Source: a bacterium
GTDB lineage: Bacteria > Pseudomonadota > Alphaproteobacteria > Micavibrionales > UBA2020
NCBI GenBank assembly: GCA_029945425.1
Contig: JAQSDV010000002.1
Span: 62,001 to 126,000 of the forward strand
Length of the DNA: 64,000 nucleotides
Direction: 5' to 3'
A program made the translations under genes and the position numbers. Below, piece after piece: positions 52,245-61,647 of the stretch. How positions within the stretch are numbered: position 1 is the stretch's first letter; each line of letters opens with the position of its first letter. The notes under the pieces are model-generated. The model was not told where the DNA came from and did no database searches. It saw nothing but the letters and a program-made list of their open reading frames with translations.

Positions 52245-53504
52245 ATGCGGCTCAACCGCAAAACAATCGGCTTCGGATCGGTTGCCATCGTTTGCGGGCT
52301 TGTCGCAGCGCTTTCCGCGTCTGCGGATTCGCTGCCCAAGCAGGACTGGGAAATCGGGCCCATCAATATGGCCGCGTCCAACGGCCTTAAATTCTGCTCC
52401 ATGAAAAACGTGTTCGAGGGCGGGCATATGCTTGTCGTCGCGCGCGATGCGGAAGGGGCGAATTCGCTCGCCATTTCATTTCCGAAGAAAATGCTCCAGT
52501 CGGGCGGGCAATACACGGTCGACCTTGCGGCCGACACCGTGAAGCGCAAGATGATCGCGCTCGCCGGTACGCCGCAGGTGATGCTGATCCAGATGGGGCT
52601 CGACCGCGAATTCTATTCCGGGCTGCAGAAAAAAAGCACGCTCGATGTTTCCTTTGCCAGCCAGAAACTTTCCTTCTCCCTCGACGGCACGCAGGATGCG
52701 CTGAACGCGCTGACGAAATGCGCGAGCGATATTTCGACCGGCAAGGAATTCAAGCCCGTGACCGTCGCCGTGAAAACGCCGCTGGATTCCGGCCAGCCCG
52801 TGATCGCGCCCGATGCGATGCCGGGACAGAACCCCGGCCGCGAAGCCGCCGAACTCACGCTGAAGGATGAAATCGACCGCCTGCGCCTTGAAAACCGGAA
52901 ATTACTGGCCGAGAACCACCAGAATGCCGCGCAAGTCGTGCAGGCCGATATCGACCTGCAGGCGGAGCGCGAGGAACAGTTGCGCCAGTTGGAAGACCAG
53001 CGCATGGCCGCCGCCCGCAACGCCGTGCAGGTGACCTTCCCGCCGGATGCGCCGCTGGGTGATAAGGCCGTGCCCGCGGCCAGGATCGTCGCCGCGCCCG
53101 ATACCTTCCTGTCCGACATCATGGCGCGCACGCAACTGCCCGCAACCAAGCGCGGCAATACATATTCATGGACGGCGAAAGACCTGTTCGGCGCGGCCGA
53201 GCAACGCGCCATCCCCGCAGGCGGAACATTGCAGGACGCAGTGACCACCTATGTCGAGCAGGCGAAGTCCCGCTGCAAGGGTGACTTTGCCCATAACGAA
53301 AGCGCGCCCGTCAAGAACGTGCGCGGTGCCGAAACGGTGGAGGGCGAGTTCGCCTGCATCGATGGCGAAAACGACGCCGCGGCCGCGCTCTTGTTTGTCG
53401 CGCAGCAGGGCAAGATCGCGATCATCGCGCATGAAGGCTCGACCGACCAGATGGAAGACGCCCTCAGTGATCGCGCGGCTGTGATTTCAAACCTTTCGCG
53501 CTAA
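52245..53504 (+). CDS. Exported protein, short paralogue of the preceding gene
   Basis: 419 aa. Signal peptide (FGSVAIVCGLVAALSASADS). N-terminal domain WEIGPINMAASNGLKFCSMKNVFEGGHMLVVARD... parallels the WKVG...FCAM domain of the 1396-aa neighbour, including a DLAADTVKR and RxFYSGLQKK block that match QVALKT and NKGFYEALKG. A short coiled coil follows (LKDEIDRLRLENRKLLAENHQNAAQ), then a C-terminal domain with FLSDIMARTQLP and VEGEFACIDG. One base separates it from the preceding stop, so the pair is translationally coupled. Role unknown. Confidence 0.8.
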   Translation: MRLNRKTIGFGSVAIVCGLVAALSASADSLPKQDWEIGPINMAASNGLKFCSMKNVFEGGHMLVVARDAEGANSLAISFPKKMLQSGGQYTVDLAADTVKRKMIALAGTPQVMLIQMGLDREFYSGLQKKSTLDVSFASQKLSFSLDGTQDALNALTKCASDISTGKEFKPVTVAVKTPLDSGQPVIAPDAMPGQNPGREAAELTLKDEIDRLRLENRKLLAENHQNAAQVVQADIDLQAEREEQLRQLEDQRMAAARNAVQVTFPPDAPLGDKAVPAARIVAAPDTFLSDIMARTQLPATKRGNTYSWTAKDLFGAAEQRAIPAGGTLQDAVTTYVEQAKSRCKGDFAHNESAPVKNVRGAETVEGEFACIDGENDAAAALLFVAQQGKIAIIAHEGSTDQMEDALSDRAAVISNLSR

Positions 53505-53645
53505 TCTCTCACTTAATAAACGAGCCAAAACGCCCCCGCCCGAATTCTGCCTGTATGACAGCGGGGTAGGGTTGTTTTCAGATGTATTGACTGAGCGCGC
53601 CATCGCTAAGATGCCGCATGAATTATCGTATACAGGTATTTGAAA

Positions 53646-54185
53646 TTATTGCGGCTTGCGGCTCTTGTAATACCGTGCGCAGGCATCCAGCAGCGCATCG
53701 CGCAATTCGCGGCCAACCTTGCCGCCGTCGCCCTTGATCTGGCTCGCCAGCACGGCGTTGATCGACATTTTATGCGCGACCACGATGTCCATCACGTCCT
53801 TGTCCGTATCGGTCACGGTTTCAAGGAAGTTGACGAGGATGTTGCTGATTTCCGAAATAAGCGGGTAGTGGAACATGCCGCCCTGCGCCTTCAGCTGCAT
53901 GGCGGGATACAGCATCGCCTCGATCGCGTCCTCGCCGGTGGTGGTGCTGGATTTCGCATCCGAGATTGCTTCGTGCAGAAGGTCGACCAGCATCAGCGCG
54001 ATGGGCTTGAAATCGACGGTGTTGTTTTCCAGAAGTTCCTGCGCCTTGCCAAGAACCGTTTCATCGATGCCGCCATGGCCGACCTTTTCCTTGAGGCGGT
54101 TGGGGGGCGAGATCAGTTCCGCCTTGCGGACTTTTTTCTGGCCTTCAAAGGTATCGGTGTTGGGCTGGTTCATGGAAATTACCAT
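53646..54185 (-). CDS. Hypothetical helical protein paired with a response regulator
   Basis: 179 aa, not recognised. ATG 54185 is preceded by AAGGATGA and overlaps the response-regulator stop; an alternative ATG is at 54173. Helical (SISDAKSSTTTGEDAIEAMLYPAMQLKAQ...; EISNILVNFLETVTDTDKDVMDIVVAHKMSINAVLAS). The shape could suit a histidine-phosphotransfer-like or regulator-binding protein, but no phosphoryl His motif is evident. Confidence 0.7.
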   Translation of the reverse strand: MVISMNQPNTDTFEGQKKVRKAELISPPNRLKEKVGHGGIDETVLGKAQELLENNTVDFKPIALMLVDLLHEAISDAKSSTTTGEDAIEAMLYPAMQLKAQGGMFHYPLISEISNILVNFLETVTDTDKDVMDIVVAHKMSINAVLASQIKGDGGKVGRELRDALLDACARYYKSRKPQ

Positions 54186-54781
54186 TCATCCTTTTTGCCG
54201 GGATTTTCTTTATCGTGCCGTGCCTTGATCTCTTTCGCCTTCGCGACCGCGCTCGTCAGGCTGACGGTGCTGGTGGCGGATTTCACTTCGGGCTGCTGGT
54301 CGCTGCGGCGGTCGGGGCCTTTATATTCGCCTTCGCGCTTGCGGCGGCGGTCGGGGCCGAAATAGTTTTCGCTGCTGACGAAGTGGCGCGGACGTTCAAC
54401 CAGCTGTTCAATTTTCTGGTACAGCGCCTTGGCCGTGAAGGGTTTTACGATGAATTCGGTGATGCCTGAATCGCGCGCCTGCAGCACGCGTTTTTTCTGG
54501 CTGTAACCGGTCATCATGACGATCGGCATAAAGGGGTTGGGGCTCTTCGCATCGGTGCGGATGCGGCGCGTCAGTTCCAGCCCGTTGGCCGGATCCTCCA
54601 GCCAGTCGATGATGACGAGGTCGGGGTTCACGCGGCAGAAGGTTTCAAACCCTTCATCCGCGCCATAGGCGGAGTAAACCTGGTTCACGCCAAACGCCTG
54701 CAGCACGGAACGCGTGAGGTCGAACATCGCGCGCGTGCTCTCCACGACCAGCACGGTAATGTTCTTGAACTGGTAACTCAT
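54179..54781 (-). CDS. CheY-like response regulator with FGPDRRR tail
   Basis: 200 aa. Receiver domain (1-125): VLVVESTR, phosphoacceptor D59 in LVIIDWLED, VMMTGYS (Thr/Ser switch), and K in FIVKPFTAKAL. A linker then repeats YFGPDRRRKREGEYKGPDRRSDQQ, a basic motif seen after receiver domains of many alphaproteobacterial stand-alone regulators, followed by a charged tail. No DNA-binding domain, so output is by protein contact. The partner kinase is not in the window; coupled to the 179-aa gene. Confidence 0.9.
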   Translation of the reverse strand: MSYQFKNITVLVVESTRAMFDLTRSVLQAFGVNQVYSAYGADEGFETFCRVNPDLVIIDWLEDPANGLELTRRIRTDAKSPNPFMPIVMMTGYSQKKRVLQARDSGITEFIVKPFTAKALYQKIEQLVERPRHFVSSENYFGPDRRRKREGEYKGPDRRSDQQPEVKSATSTVSLTSAVAKAKEIKARHDKENPGKKDEW

Positions 54782-54979
54782 GTTCCGCTATGCGTTTTCT
54801 GTAATGAAATCAAAGTATTCCATGCTCCAATGTATTCAGAAATAGCGCGCCAGTCCTTTAATATCAAGCCATTTCGCACTTTTCCGGATGCCCGCCGCCG
54901 TGCTAAAACGGCACTGCAACATCATTATACCGTATATGGTTTAAGGTATCTTTAACTCTTAACGACCCCGGACCCGATC

Positions 54980-55732
54980 ATGGCAGGCCATTCCCAGTTC
55001 AAGAACATCATGCACCGCAAAGGTGCGCAGGATAAGAAAAAAGCCAATATTTTCAACAAGTGGGCGCGGGAAATCACCGTCGCCGCCAAATCCGGCCTGC
55101 CGGACCCCGACGCCAATCCGCGCCTGCGCAACGCCATTCAGGCGGCGCGCGCCGACAACATGCCCAACAACCGCATCAAAAGCGCGCTGGAACAGGCGAT
55201 GCCGAACGCCGCGGGCGCCAGCAGCTATGACGAGGTGCGTTACGAGGGCCGCGGCCCCGGCGGCGTTTCCGTCATCGTCGAGGCGCTGACCGACAACCGC
55301 AACCGCACGGCGGCCGAAGTGCGCTCGGCATTCACCAAGAACAACGGCACGCTGGGCGAGACGAACTCGATCACCTTCATGTTCGCCAAGATCGGCCTCG
55401 TCACTTATCCCGCCACGGTCGCATCGTTTGATGCTATATTCGAGGCTGGCGTGGAGGCGGGAGCCGACAATGTGGAAACCGTCGACGCGAAGCACGAGAT
55501 CGTCACGCGCACCGAAGACTTCCTGTCTGTGAAGGACGCGCTGGAAAAGAAATTCGGCGTCCCCGAAAGCGCCGGCGTCATCTGGAGGCCCAACATGACC
55601 GTCAAGCTCGACCAGGCACAGGCCCAGGAACTCATCGACCTCATCGAGGCGTTGGAGGACAGCGACGACGTGCAGAACGTGTTCTCGAATTTTGAAGTTG
55701 ATGACGCCGTGATGGAAAGGCTCTCCGCGTGA
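54980..55732 (+). CDS. yebC: YebC/PmpR family protein
   Basis: 250 aa. N-terminal MAGHSQFKNIMHRKGAQDKKKANIFNKWAREITVAAK and KNNGTLGETNSITFMFAKIG are diagnostic. Family members act as transcription regulators or, in newer work, help ribosomes through proline stretches. Upstream of ruvC with a GTGA overlap, a common arrangement in alphaproteobacteria. The last ~60 residues are the acidic third domain. Confidence 0.94.
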   Translation: MAGHSQFKNIMHRKGAQDKKKANIFNKWAREITVAAKSGLPDPDANPRLRNAIQAARADNMPNNRIKSALEQAMPNAAGASSYDEVRYEGRGPGGVSVIVEALTDNRNRTAAEVRSAFTKNNGTLGETNSITFMFAKIGLVTYPATVASFDAIFEAGVEAGADNVETVDAKHEIVTRTEDFLSVKDALEKKFGVPESAGVIWRPNMTVKLDQAQAQELIDLIEALEDSDDVQNVFSNFEVDDAVMERLSA

Positions 55733-56235
55733 GAATTTTCGGCATCGATCCGGGCTTGCAGAAAACGGGCTGGGGCGTGATCGATGTCACGGGTAACCGA
55801 CTGCAGCATATCGCGCATGGCGTGATCAAGACCGATGCCAAGCATGAAACCGCCGCACGCCTGCGCCATCTGTTCGTTGAAATCACCAAGATGATCGAAT
55901 TGTGGAAGCCGACCCATGCGGCGATCGAGGAAACCTTCGTGAACAAAAACCCCGCCTCGGCGCTGAAGCTCGGCCTTGCGCGCGGCGTTGTCATGATGGC
56001 ACCGTCGCATTACGGCCTCGCGGTCGCGGAGTATCCCGCCAACCTCGTCAAAAAATCGGTCGTCGGCGCGGGCCATGCGGAAAAAGAACAAGTGCAGATG
56101 ATGATCAAGATTTTGCTTCAGGGCGTTGAAGCCACCAGCGACGCGGCCGATGCGCTGGCCGTTGCGATCTGCCACGCGCATCACGGCGCGACCAAGATGA
56201 AAATCGGCGGCATTATGGCGGGGGCGGCGCGATGA
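55729..56235 (+). CDS. ruvC: Holliday junction resolvase RuvC
   Basis: 168 aa from GTG 55729, overlapping the yebC stop. RuvC fold with acidic residues: D7 in IFGIDPGLQKTGWG, E in AAIEETFVNKNPASALKLG, and a later DAADALAVAICH. It cuts Holliday junctions in a dimer guided by RuvAB. Ends overlapping ruvA by four bases. Confidence 0.95.
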   Translation: MRIFGIDPGLQKTGWGVIDVTGNRLQHIAHGVIKTDAKHETAARLRHLFVEITKMIELWKPTHAAIEETFVNKNPASALKLGLARGVVMMAPSHYGLAVAEYPANLVKKSVVGAGHAEKEQVQMMIKILLQGVEATSDAADALAVAICHAHHGATKMKIGGIMAGAAR

Positions 56236-56870
56236 TTGCAAAACTCACCGGCATGATCGACACCGTATCGCTGAACCATGTGATCCTTGATGTGAATGGC
56301 GTCGGATACCTTGTGCAGGCATCCAACCGCACGCTCGGCAAAATCGGCTCGACCAAGGGCACGCCCGTCAGCCTGCATATCGAAACCGTCGTGCGCGAGG
56401 ATGCGTTTTTGCTTTATGGTTTCGCCGACCATGCGGAAAAAGACTGGTTCCAGATCCTCTGCACCGTGCAGGGCGTGGGGCCGAAAGCGGCGCAGGCGAT
56501 CTTGTCCGCCGTATCGCCCGAACAACTGCCCGTCGTGATCGCATCGGGCGACAAGGCGGTGCTGAAACAGGCGGATGGCGTGGGCGAAAAACTGGCCGTG
56601 CGTCTTGTAACCGAACTCAAAGAAAAAGCGGGCAAGCTGGCGCTGGGCGCTGCCGCGCAACAGCAAGTCTCCGACCTGCGAGCCAAAACCGCCAAGGCTG
56701 GCGCGGTTGTGCCGAAATCGGCCAGCAACGATGCGGTATCCGCGCTCATCAACCTCGGCTATGGCCGCGCGGAAGCATTCGGCGCGGTGTCGAACGTCAT
56801 GCGCGACAGGGGCGATGATGTGGCATTGGGCGAACTAATCCGCGAAAGCCTGAAGGAGCTGAGCGCATGA
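56232..56870 (+). CDS. ruvA: Holliday junction branch migration protein RuvA
   Basis: 212 aa. OB domain ([28 protein letters not shown]), the helix-hairpin-helix pair [13 protein letters not shown] and [13 protein letters not shown], and the C-terminal RuvB-binding helices ([19 protein letters not shown]). Tetramer that holds the junction. Overlaps ruvB by four bases. Confidence 0.95.
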   Translation: MIAKLTGMIDTVSLNHVILDVNGVGYLVQASNRTLGKIGSTKGTPVSLHIETVVREDAFLLYGFADHAEKDWFQILCTVQGVGPKAAQAILSAVSPEQLPVVIASGDKAVLKQADGVGEKLAVRLVTELKEKAGKLALGAAAQQQVSDLRAKTAKAGAVVPKSASNDAVSALINLGYGRAEAFGAVSNVMRDRGDDVALGELIRESLKELSA

Positions 56871-57937
56871 CCTCCGCCATTCCCGCCCGCGAGATTTCTC
56901 CCGAACGCCAGCCCGGCCTTGATGCCGATGAACTGTCGATCCGCCCGCTGTCGCTTGCCGATTTTACGGGCCAGCAAAAGGCGCGCGAAAACCTGAAGGT
57001 ATTTATCGAGGCCGCGAAATCGCGCAATGAACCGCTCGACCATGTGCTGCTGTTCGGCCCGCCCGGCCTTGGCAAGACGACGCTGGCGCAGATCGTGGCG
57101 AAGGAAATGAATGTCGGTTTCCGCGCCACCTCCGGCCCCGTGATTTCCAAGGCAGGCGACCTTGCCGCCATCCTGACCAATTTGCAGCCGAATGATGTGC
57201 TGTTCATCGACGAAATCCACCGCCTGAATTCGGCGGTCGAGGAAATTTTGTATCCCGCGATGGAAGACCGCCAGCTGGACCTGATCATCGGGGAGGGGCC
57301 TGCCGCGCGTTCCGTGCGCATCGACCTGCCGCCCTTCACGCTGGTCGCGGCGACCACACGCTCCGGCCTCATCACGCGCCCGTTGCGCGAGCGGTTCGGC
57401 ATCCCGCTGCGCCTTGAATTTTATAAACCCGAAGAATTGTCGCAGATCGTTGCGCGGGGCGCGAAGATCATGGGCATGGATATCACGCCCGAAGGCGCAT
57501 TCGAAATCGCCAAACGGTCGCGCGGCACGCCGCGTATCGCCGGACGCCTGACGCGCCGCGTGCGCGATTTTGCGGCGGTCGATGGCGACAAAAAAGTTGA
57601 TGCGAAAATCGCCGACAGGGCGCTGCTGAAGCTGGAGGTCGACGCGACCGGCCTCGACAGCATGGATAGAAAATACATGGGCTGCATCGTCGATCATTAC
57701 GGCGGCGGGCCTGTGGGCATCGAAACGATTGCCGCCGCACTTTCCGAACAGCGCGATGTGCTGGAGGAAGTGGTGGAGCCGTATCTGCTGCAATGCGGCT
57801 TGATTATCCGCACCCCGCGCGGGCGCATGATTTCGGATGCGGGTTTCAAATATCTCGGCCTGCCGCTACCCAAAAACGCGAAAGACCGCCAGATGGCGCT
57901 CATGATCGACACCCCCACTCAGGAAGACCTCGGATGA
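56867..57937 (+). CDS. ruvB: Holliday junction helicase RuvB
   Basis: 356 aa AAA+ motor: Walker [12 protein letters not shown], Walker [11 protein letters not shown], sensor 1 VAATTRSG, Arg finger PLRERFGI, and the C-terminal winged helix ([16 protein letters not shown]). It pumps DNA through RuvA. Ends overlapping the GNAT gene by four bases (ATGA). Confidence 0.96.
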   Translation: MTSAIPAREISPERQPGLDADELSIRPLSLADFTGQQKARENLKVFIEAAKSRNEPLDHVLLFGPPGLGKTTLAQIVAKEMNVGFRATSGPVISKAGDLAAILTNLQPNDVLFIDEIHRLNSAVEEILYPAMEDRQLDLIIGEGPAARSVRIDLPPFTLVAATTRSGLITRPLRERFGIPLRLEFYKPEELSQIVARGAKIMGMDITPEGAFEIAKRSRGTPRIAGRLTRRVRDFAAVDGDKKVDAKIADRALLKLEVDATGLDSMDRKYMGCIVDHYGGGPVGIETIAAALSEQRDVLEEVVEPYLLQCGLIIRTPRGRMISDAGFKYLGLPLPKNAKDRQMALMIDTPTQEDLG

Positions 57938-58431
57938 CTGCGCCAGTGGTGATACGCCCCGCAACCGTCGCGGATGCGCGCAACATTGTCGAGGCACATC
58001 ACGCCGCCGTGCGTGAAAAGGCGGCTGCCCATTATCCCGCCAATATCATCGCCGCCTGGGCGCCCGAGGAAATTTCCGATGCCCGCGTCGAAAAACTGCA
58101 GGGCCATATCGAGGGCGATGAATTTTATACGCTGGTTGCCGAATTCGGCGGCGCGATCATCGGATTTGGTCAGGTCAACCCGTCGAAAAACGTGCTGGGC
58201 GCGGTCTATGTCCGCAAAAATCCCGTCGGCGGCGTGGGGGAGCGTCTCCTCACCGACCTGATCGCACATGCCAGGGGAAAGGGCTGCCGCTTCCTCGCCA
58301 TGGATTCATCCACCAACGCCGAATCCTTCTACCGCCGCAACGGCTTCCGCGTCACGGGCTACGGCAAGCACCACATATCATCCGCCAAACTTGATATGGA
58401 TTGCGTGCATATGATGCTGAAAATGGAGTGA
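57934..58431 (+). CDS. GNAT-family N-acetyltransferase
   Basis: 165 aa. [20 protein letters not shown] at the start, beta-4/alpha-3 region [28 protein letters not shown] with the acetyl-CoA binding G-x-G-x-x-L, and [25 protein letters not shown]. Close to the small generic acetyltransferases; substrate unknown. Co-transcribed with ruvCAB. Confidence 0.85.
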   Translation: MTAPVVIRPATVADARNIVEAHHAAVREKAAAHYPANIIAAWAPEEISDARVEKLQGHIEGDEFYTLVAEFGGAIIGFGQVNPSKNVLGAVYVRKNPVGGVGERLLTDLIAHARGKGCRFLAMDSSTNAESFYRRNGFRVTGYGKHHISSAKLDMDCVHMMLKME

Positions 58432-59042
58432 TGCAGATGTCTCTTCCCGTCCTTCCCGTGTCCTCCGGCGCGCAAGTGACGCAAGAAGTCGTCGATGCGC
58501 TGGTGCGGCATCTGGAGGAAAAGCAGCCTGCATGGATCTCGGCGCTGGTGGCATCCGAAAAATTTCCGCGCGACTATGCGTTCTATGACACCTCCAACCA
58601 GATTTTCGCCTATGTGCGGGACGAGGCGGGTAAACATGTTGCCGTACCGGAAAATTCCGTCGGGCAGTTTGATTTCCTGTATGAACTCAGCCGCCGTGCG
58701 CGCGTGGCGGCGGGCGTTGGCGAAGCGCCCGTGCTGGGCAAGCCGCTGCGCCCCGGACAGGAATTGCCGAATTTACCCGTCGATGAAGCAACGCTGCGCC
58801 TCGGCGTGACGCAGTCCATATTCGACAGCATGATCGGGCGGGTCTATAAAACCGAACCGCAACTGTTCCATGAGCTTGCCGAACACAGCCGCCGCAACAT
58901 GCCCATCTGGGCCGCCGAAAGCCGCTTCCGCGCGCATTGGGAACCGTTGCTGCCGCCTGAACTCACCCTCAACGCGCTGATCAAAAGCCGCATGATGATG
59001 GAATGCCGCAAACGGCTGCGGGCGGCCTGCGGCTACGCTTAG
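58431..59042 (+). CDS. Hypothetical protein
   Basis: 203 aa from ATG 58431, which overlaps the previous stop (ATGA); an alternative ATG is at 58437. Not recognised. N-terminal VTQEVVDALVRHLEEKQPAWISALV, a middle beta part (AFYDTSNQIFAYVRDEAGKHVAV) and a C-terminal helical half (NALIKSRMMMECRKRLRAACGYA). No signal peptide or enzyme motif. Confidence 0.7.
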   Translation: MQMSLPVLPVSSGAQVTQEVVDALVRHLEEKQPAWISALVASEKFPRDYAFYDTSNQIFAYVRDEAGKHVAVPENSVGQFDFLYELSRRARVAAGVGEAPVLGKPLRPGQELPNLPVDEATLRLGVTQSIFDSMIGRVYKTEPQLFHELAEHSRRNMPIWAAESRFRAHWEPLLPPELTLNALIKSRMMMECRKRLRAACGYA

Positions 59043-59132
59043 GCCTTGCACAACTTCTGCACAATAATTCCTTATTTCAGCAATTGTTCCGGCGCGGGGG
59101 CATCGGGTATTATTTTCAGGCAAAGGTAAGCC

Positions 59133-59537
59133 ATGACCGCACCCCATATCCTGCCCATTCGCGTTTATTACGAAGACACCGACGCGGCGGGGATTGTTTA
59201 CCATGCCAATTACCTGCGCTTCGCGGAGCGGGGGCGGACGGAGATGCTGCGGGCTGCGGGGTTTGAACATGCCGCGATACTGGCCGGGACGGGTGTCGCG
59301 TTTACCGTAATATCCATGAACATTAATTTCAAAATTCCAGCCAAGCTTGATGAACTATTAAGCGTCCAAACGCGTATGGTGTCGGTTGGGGGTGCGTCCA
59401 TGGAAATGGCGCAGGCCATCTGCCGCGGGGATGACGTACTGGCTGATATGACGGTGAAAATCGCCTGTATTGATAAGCGCGGCAAAGCTGCTAGATTACC
59501 AGAAGCGGTGCGGGGGCTGTTCAAAGACAAGACATAA
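59133..59537 (+). CDS. ybgC: Tol-Pal-associated acyl-CoA thioesterase YbgC
   Basis: 134 aa hotdog-fold thioesterase: IRVYYEDTDAAGIVYHANYLRFAERGRTEML contains the YEDTDxAGxVYH active-site motif. Family members act on short acyl-CoA or phospholipid-linked thioesters in association with the Tol system. tolQ follows. Confidence 0.93.
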   Translation: MTAPHILPIRVYYEDTDAAGIVYHANYLRFAERGRTEMLRAAGFEHAAILAGTGVAFTVISMNINFKIPAKLDELLSVQTRMVSVGGASMEMAQAICRGDDVLADMTVKIACIDKRGKAARLPEAVRGLFKDKT

Positions 59538-59590
59538 TCACGCGCCCCTTATCCCCTCCGCCAACGACATATATATTGAGGACTTCGACT

Positions 59591-60334
59591 ATGGATCCCA
59601 CCATTCCCATTCAGGCAACCCAGCTGGCCGGCACCGTGGCCGCGCATGATTTTTCCGTCTGGGCGCTGTTCCTGCAGGCCGACCTTGTGGTCAAAACCGT
59701 GATGGTCATCCTGATCGCGTCGTCGGTCTGGTGCTGGGCGATCATTTTCGACAAGTGGGTGACGTTCAACAGCCTGAATTCGAAAACCACCAAATTCGAA
59801 AACGCTTTCTGGTCGGGCGAGCCGCTGGAAAAACTGTTCAAGCGCATTTCCGCGAAACCGGTCGACCCCATGTCGCGCACGTTTTGCTCGGGCATGAATG
59901 AATGGAAAATCACGACCGAAAACCACGCCGCGATTGACGGCGACCTGCGCGCCGGTTTGCAGCAGCGCATCGACCGCGTCATGAGCACCTCCATCAACCG
60001 CGAGATCGGGATACTGGAGCGTTACATGACCTTCCTTGCGACCGTCGGCTCCACCGCGCCGTTTATCGGGCTGTTCGGCACGGTCTGGGGGATCATGAAT
60101 TCCTTTGCCGCAATTGCGGGTTCGCAAAATACATCCATCGCGGTCGTCGCGCCCGGCATCGCGGAGGCGTTGTTCGCAACCGCCATCGGCCTTGTCGCGG
60201 CTATCCCCGCGGTTGTCGCGTACAACAAATTCAACACCGACCTTGGCCGTTATCAGGACAGGCTCGACGGTTTCGCGGCGGAGCTTAGCTCCATCCTCGG
60301 CCGCCATCTTGAACAGCGCGGGACGGGCCGGTAA
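59591..60334 (+). CDS. tolQ: TolQ (MotA/TolQ/ExbB proton channel)
   Basis: 247 aa from ATG 59591 (TGAGGA upstream); an earlier in-frame ATG lacks a site. Three spans: DLVVKTVMVILIASSVWCWAII, FLATVGSTAPFIGLFGTVWGIMNSF and AEALFATAIGLVAAIPAVVAYN. With TolR it uses the proton motive force to energise TolA. Ends at the tolR start (overlap of one base). Confidence 0.95.
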   Translation: MDPTIPIQATQLAGTVAAHDFSVWALFLQADLVVKTVMVILIASSVWCWAIIFDKWVTFNSLNSKTTKFENAFWSGEPLEKLFKRISAKPVDPMSRTFCSGMNEWKITTENHAAIDGDLRAGLQQRIDRVMSTSINREIGILERYMTFLATVGSTAPFIGLFGTVWGIMNSFAAIAGSQNTSIAVVAPGIAEALFATAIGLVAAIPAVVAYNKFNTDLGRYQDRLDGFAAELSSILGRHLEQRGTGR

Positions 60335-60765
60335 TGGGTGCTAAACTCGCAGGACGCACGCGCGGACACAAACGCGCCGCCCCGATGTCGGAAATCAACG
60401 TGACGCCGATGGTCGACGTGATGCTGGTGCTGCTGATCATCTTCATGGTGACGGCGCCCCTGCTGTCGGCCGGTGTGCAGGTCAACCTGCCCAAGGCGAA
60501 TGCGAAATCGCTGTCGCAGAATGACTCCAAACCGCTGGAGGTCACGATTGACGGCGGCGGCCAGATTTACCTCGGCGAGACGAAGGTCACGCTCGACCGC
60601 CTGACAGGCATGCTGCAGGCGATTGCGACGGAATCAAAAGACCGCCGCGTGTACCTGAAGGCGGATTCAAAACTGGCCTATGGCAAGGTCGCGGCCGTGA
60701 TGGGCGCGATCACCACCTCGGGGCTCAGCAACGTGTCGATGTTGTTCGACTCGCAAGGCAAGTAA
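60334..60765 (+). CDS. tolR: TolR (ExbD/TolR family)
   Basis: 143 aa. EINVTPMVDVMLVLLIIFMVTAPLL is the single span with its conserved membrane Asp (V-D-V-M-L-V), followed by a periplasmic domain. It couples the TolQ motor to TolA. Confidence 0.95.
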   Translation: MGAKLAGRTRGHKRAAPMSEINVTPMVDVMLVLLIIFMVTAPLLSAGVQVNLPKANAKSLSQNDSKPLEVTIDGGGQIYLGETKVTLDRLTGMLQAIATESKDRRVYLKADSKLAYGKVAAVMGAITTSGLSNVSMLFDSQGK

Positions 60766-60774
60766 GGGAAAGGC

Positions 60775-61626
60775 ATGGCGGCAGAGGCAGTGATGCGAAA
60801 CAGTTCTGTATCGATATCCCTGATGTTCCATGCGGTCTGCTTCCTGCTGGCCGTGGTCAGTATCCCATGGCTGAAAAAAGACTACGAAATCCCCACGCCC
60901 GTTTCGGTCGAGCTGGTCGCGATTGATAAAATCGCGCAGACCACCAAGGTCGCGCCGACGCCTGTCAAAAAACAGGAAAAGAAAACCGAAGAACCCACCC
61001 CGCCCAAACCGCCGCCCCCTGCGCAGAATACGTCGAACGAAGCCGTCGCGCCGACCAAGGAGCCGGTGAAGAAGGAAGAGGTGGTGAAGAAGGAAGAAAA
61101 AGTCCTCGTCGACCCCGCCGCGCATCCCGATAAAAAACTCGAGAAAAAAGACGAGAAGAAGAAAAAGGTGACGGAGGAGCCGAAAAAGGATTTCCTGTCC
61201 GTCCTGAAAAACCTGAACGACGACAAGGAAAAAATGCCGCCCATGCCCAAGGTGCAGGACATGAAGCTGGATGAATCGACCCCGAAGGAAGGGCAGAACA
61301 TCCCGCTCGGCCAGCGCATGACCATGACCGAAATGGATGCGCTGCGCGCCCAGCTGGCGCAATGCTGGAACGTGCCGATCGGCGCGAAAGACATTGATAC
61401 CACGCAAGTCGAAATATTTATGACTATCACCCGCGAGCGCACCCTTGCCTCCGCCAAGGTTGTCGATGCCGGCCGCTATGGCAGCGACACGTTTTTCCGC
61501 GCGATTGCCGACAGCGCCATGCGCGCGGTGCGTAACCCAAATTGCTCGCCTTTTGAGCTGCCGCCTGATAAGTATGACACTTGGGCAAACACGACCGTCG
61601 TTTTCGACGCAAGCCAGATGTTCTGA
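60775..61626 (+). CDS. tolA: TolA-like cell envelope protein
   Basis: 283 aa, AAGGGAAAGG upstream. One N-terminal span (SISLMFHAVCFLLAVVSIPWL), a long Lys/Pro/Glu region (residues ~60-150: KKQEKKTEEPTPPKPPPPAQ...), and a C-terminal TonB/TolA-type domain (ALRAQLAQCWNVPIGAKDID...). TolA spans the periplasm between TolQR and Pal/TolB. Shorter than the enterobacterial protein, as usual in alphaproteobacteria. Confidence 0.88.
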   Translation: MAAEAVMRNSSVSISLMFHAVCFLLAVVSIPWLKKDYEIPTPVSVELVAIDKIAQTTKVAPTPVKKQEKKTEEPTPPKPPPPAQNTSNEAVAPTKEPVKKEEVVKKEEKVLVDPAAHPDKKLEKKDEKKKKVTEEPKKDFLSVLKNLNDDKEKMPPMPKVQDMKLDESTPKEGQNIPLGQRMTMTEMDALRAQLAQCWNVPIGAKDIDTTQVEIFMTITRERTLASAKVVDAGRYGSDTFFRAIADSAMRAVRNPNCSPFELPPDKYDTWANTTVVFDASQMF

Positions 61627-61647
61627 TAACCAAGAGGGAACCTTGAG

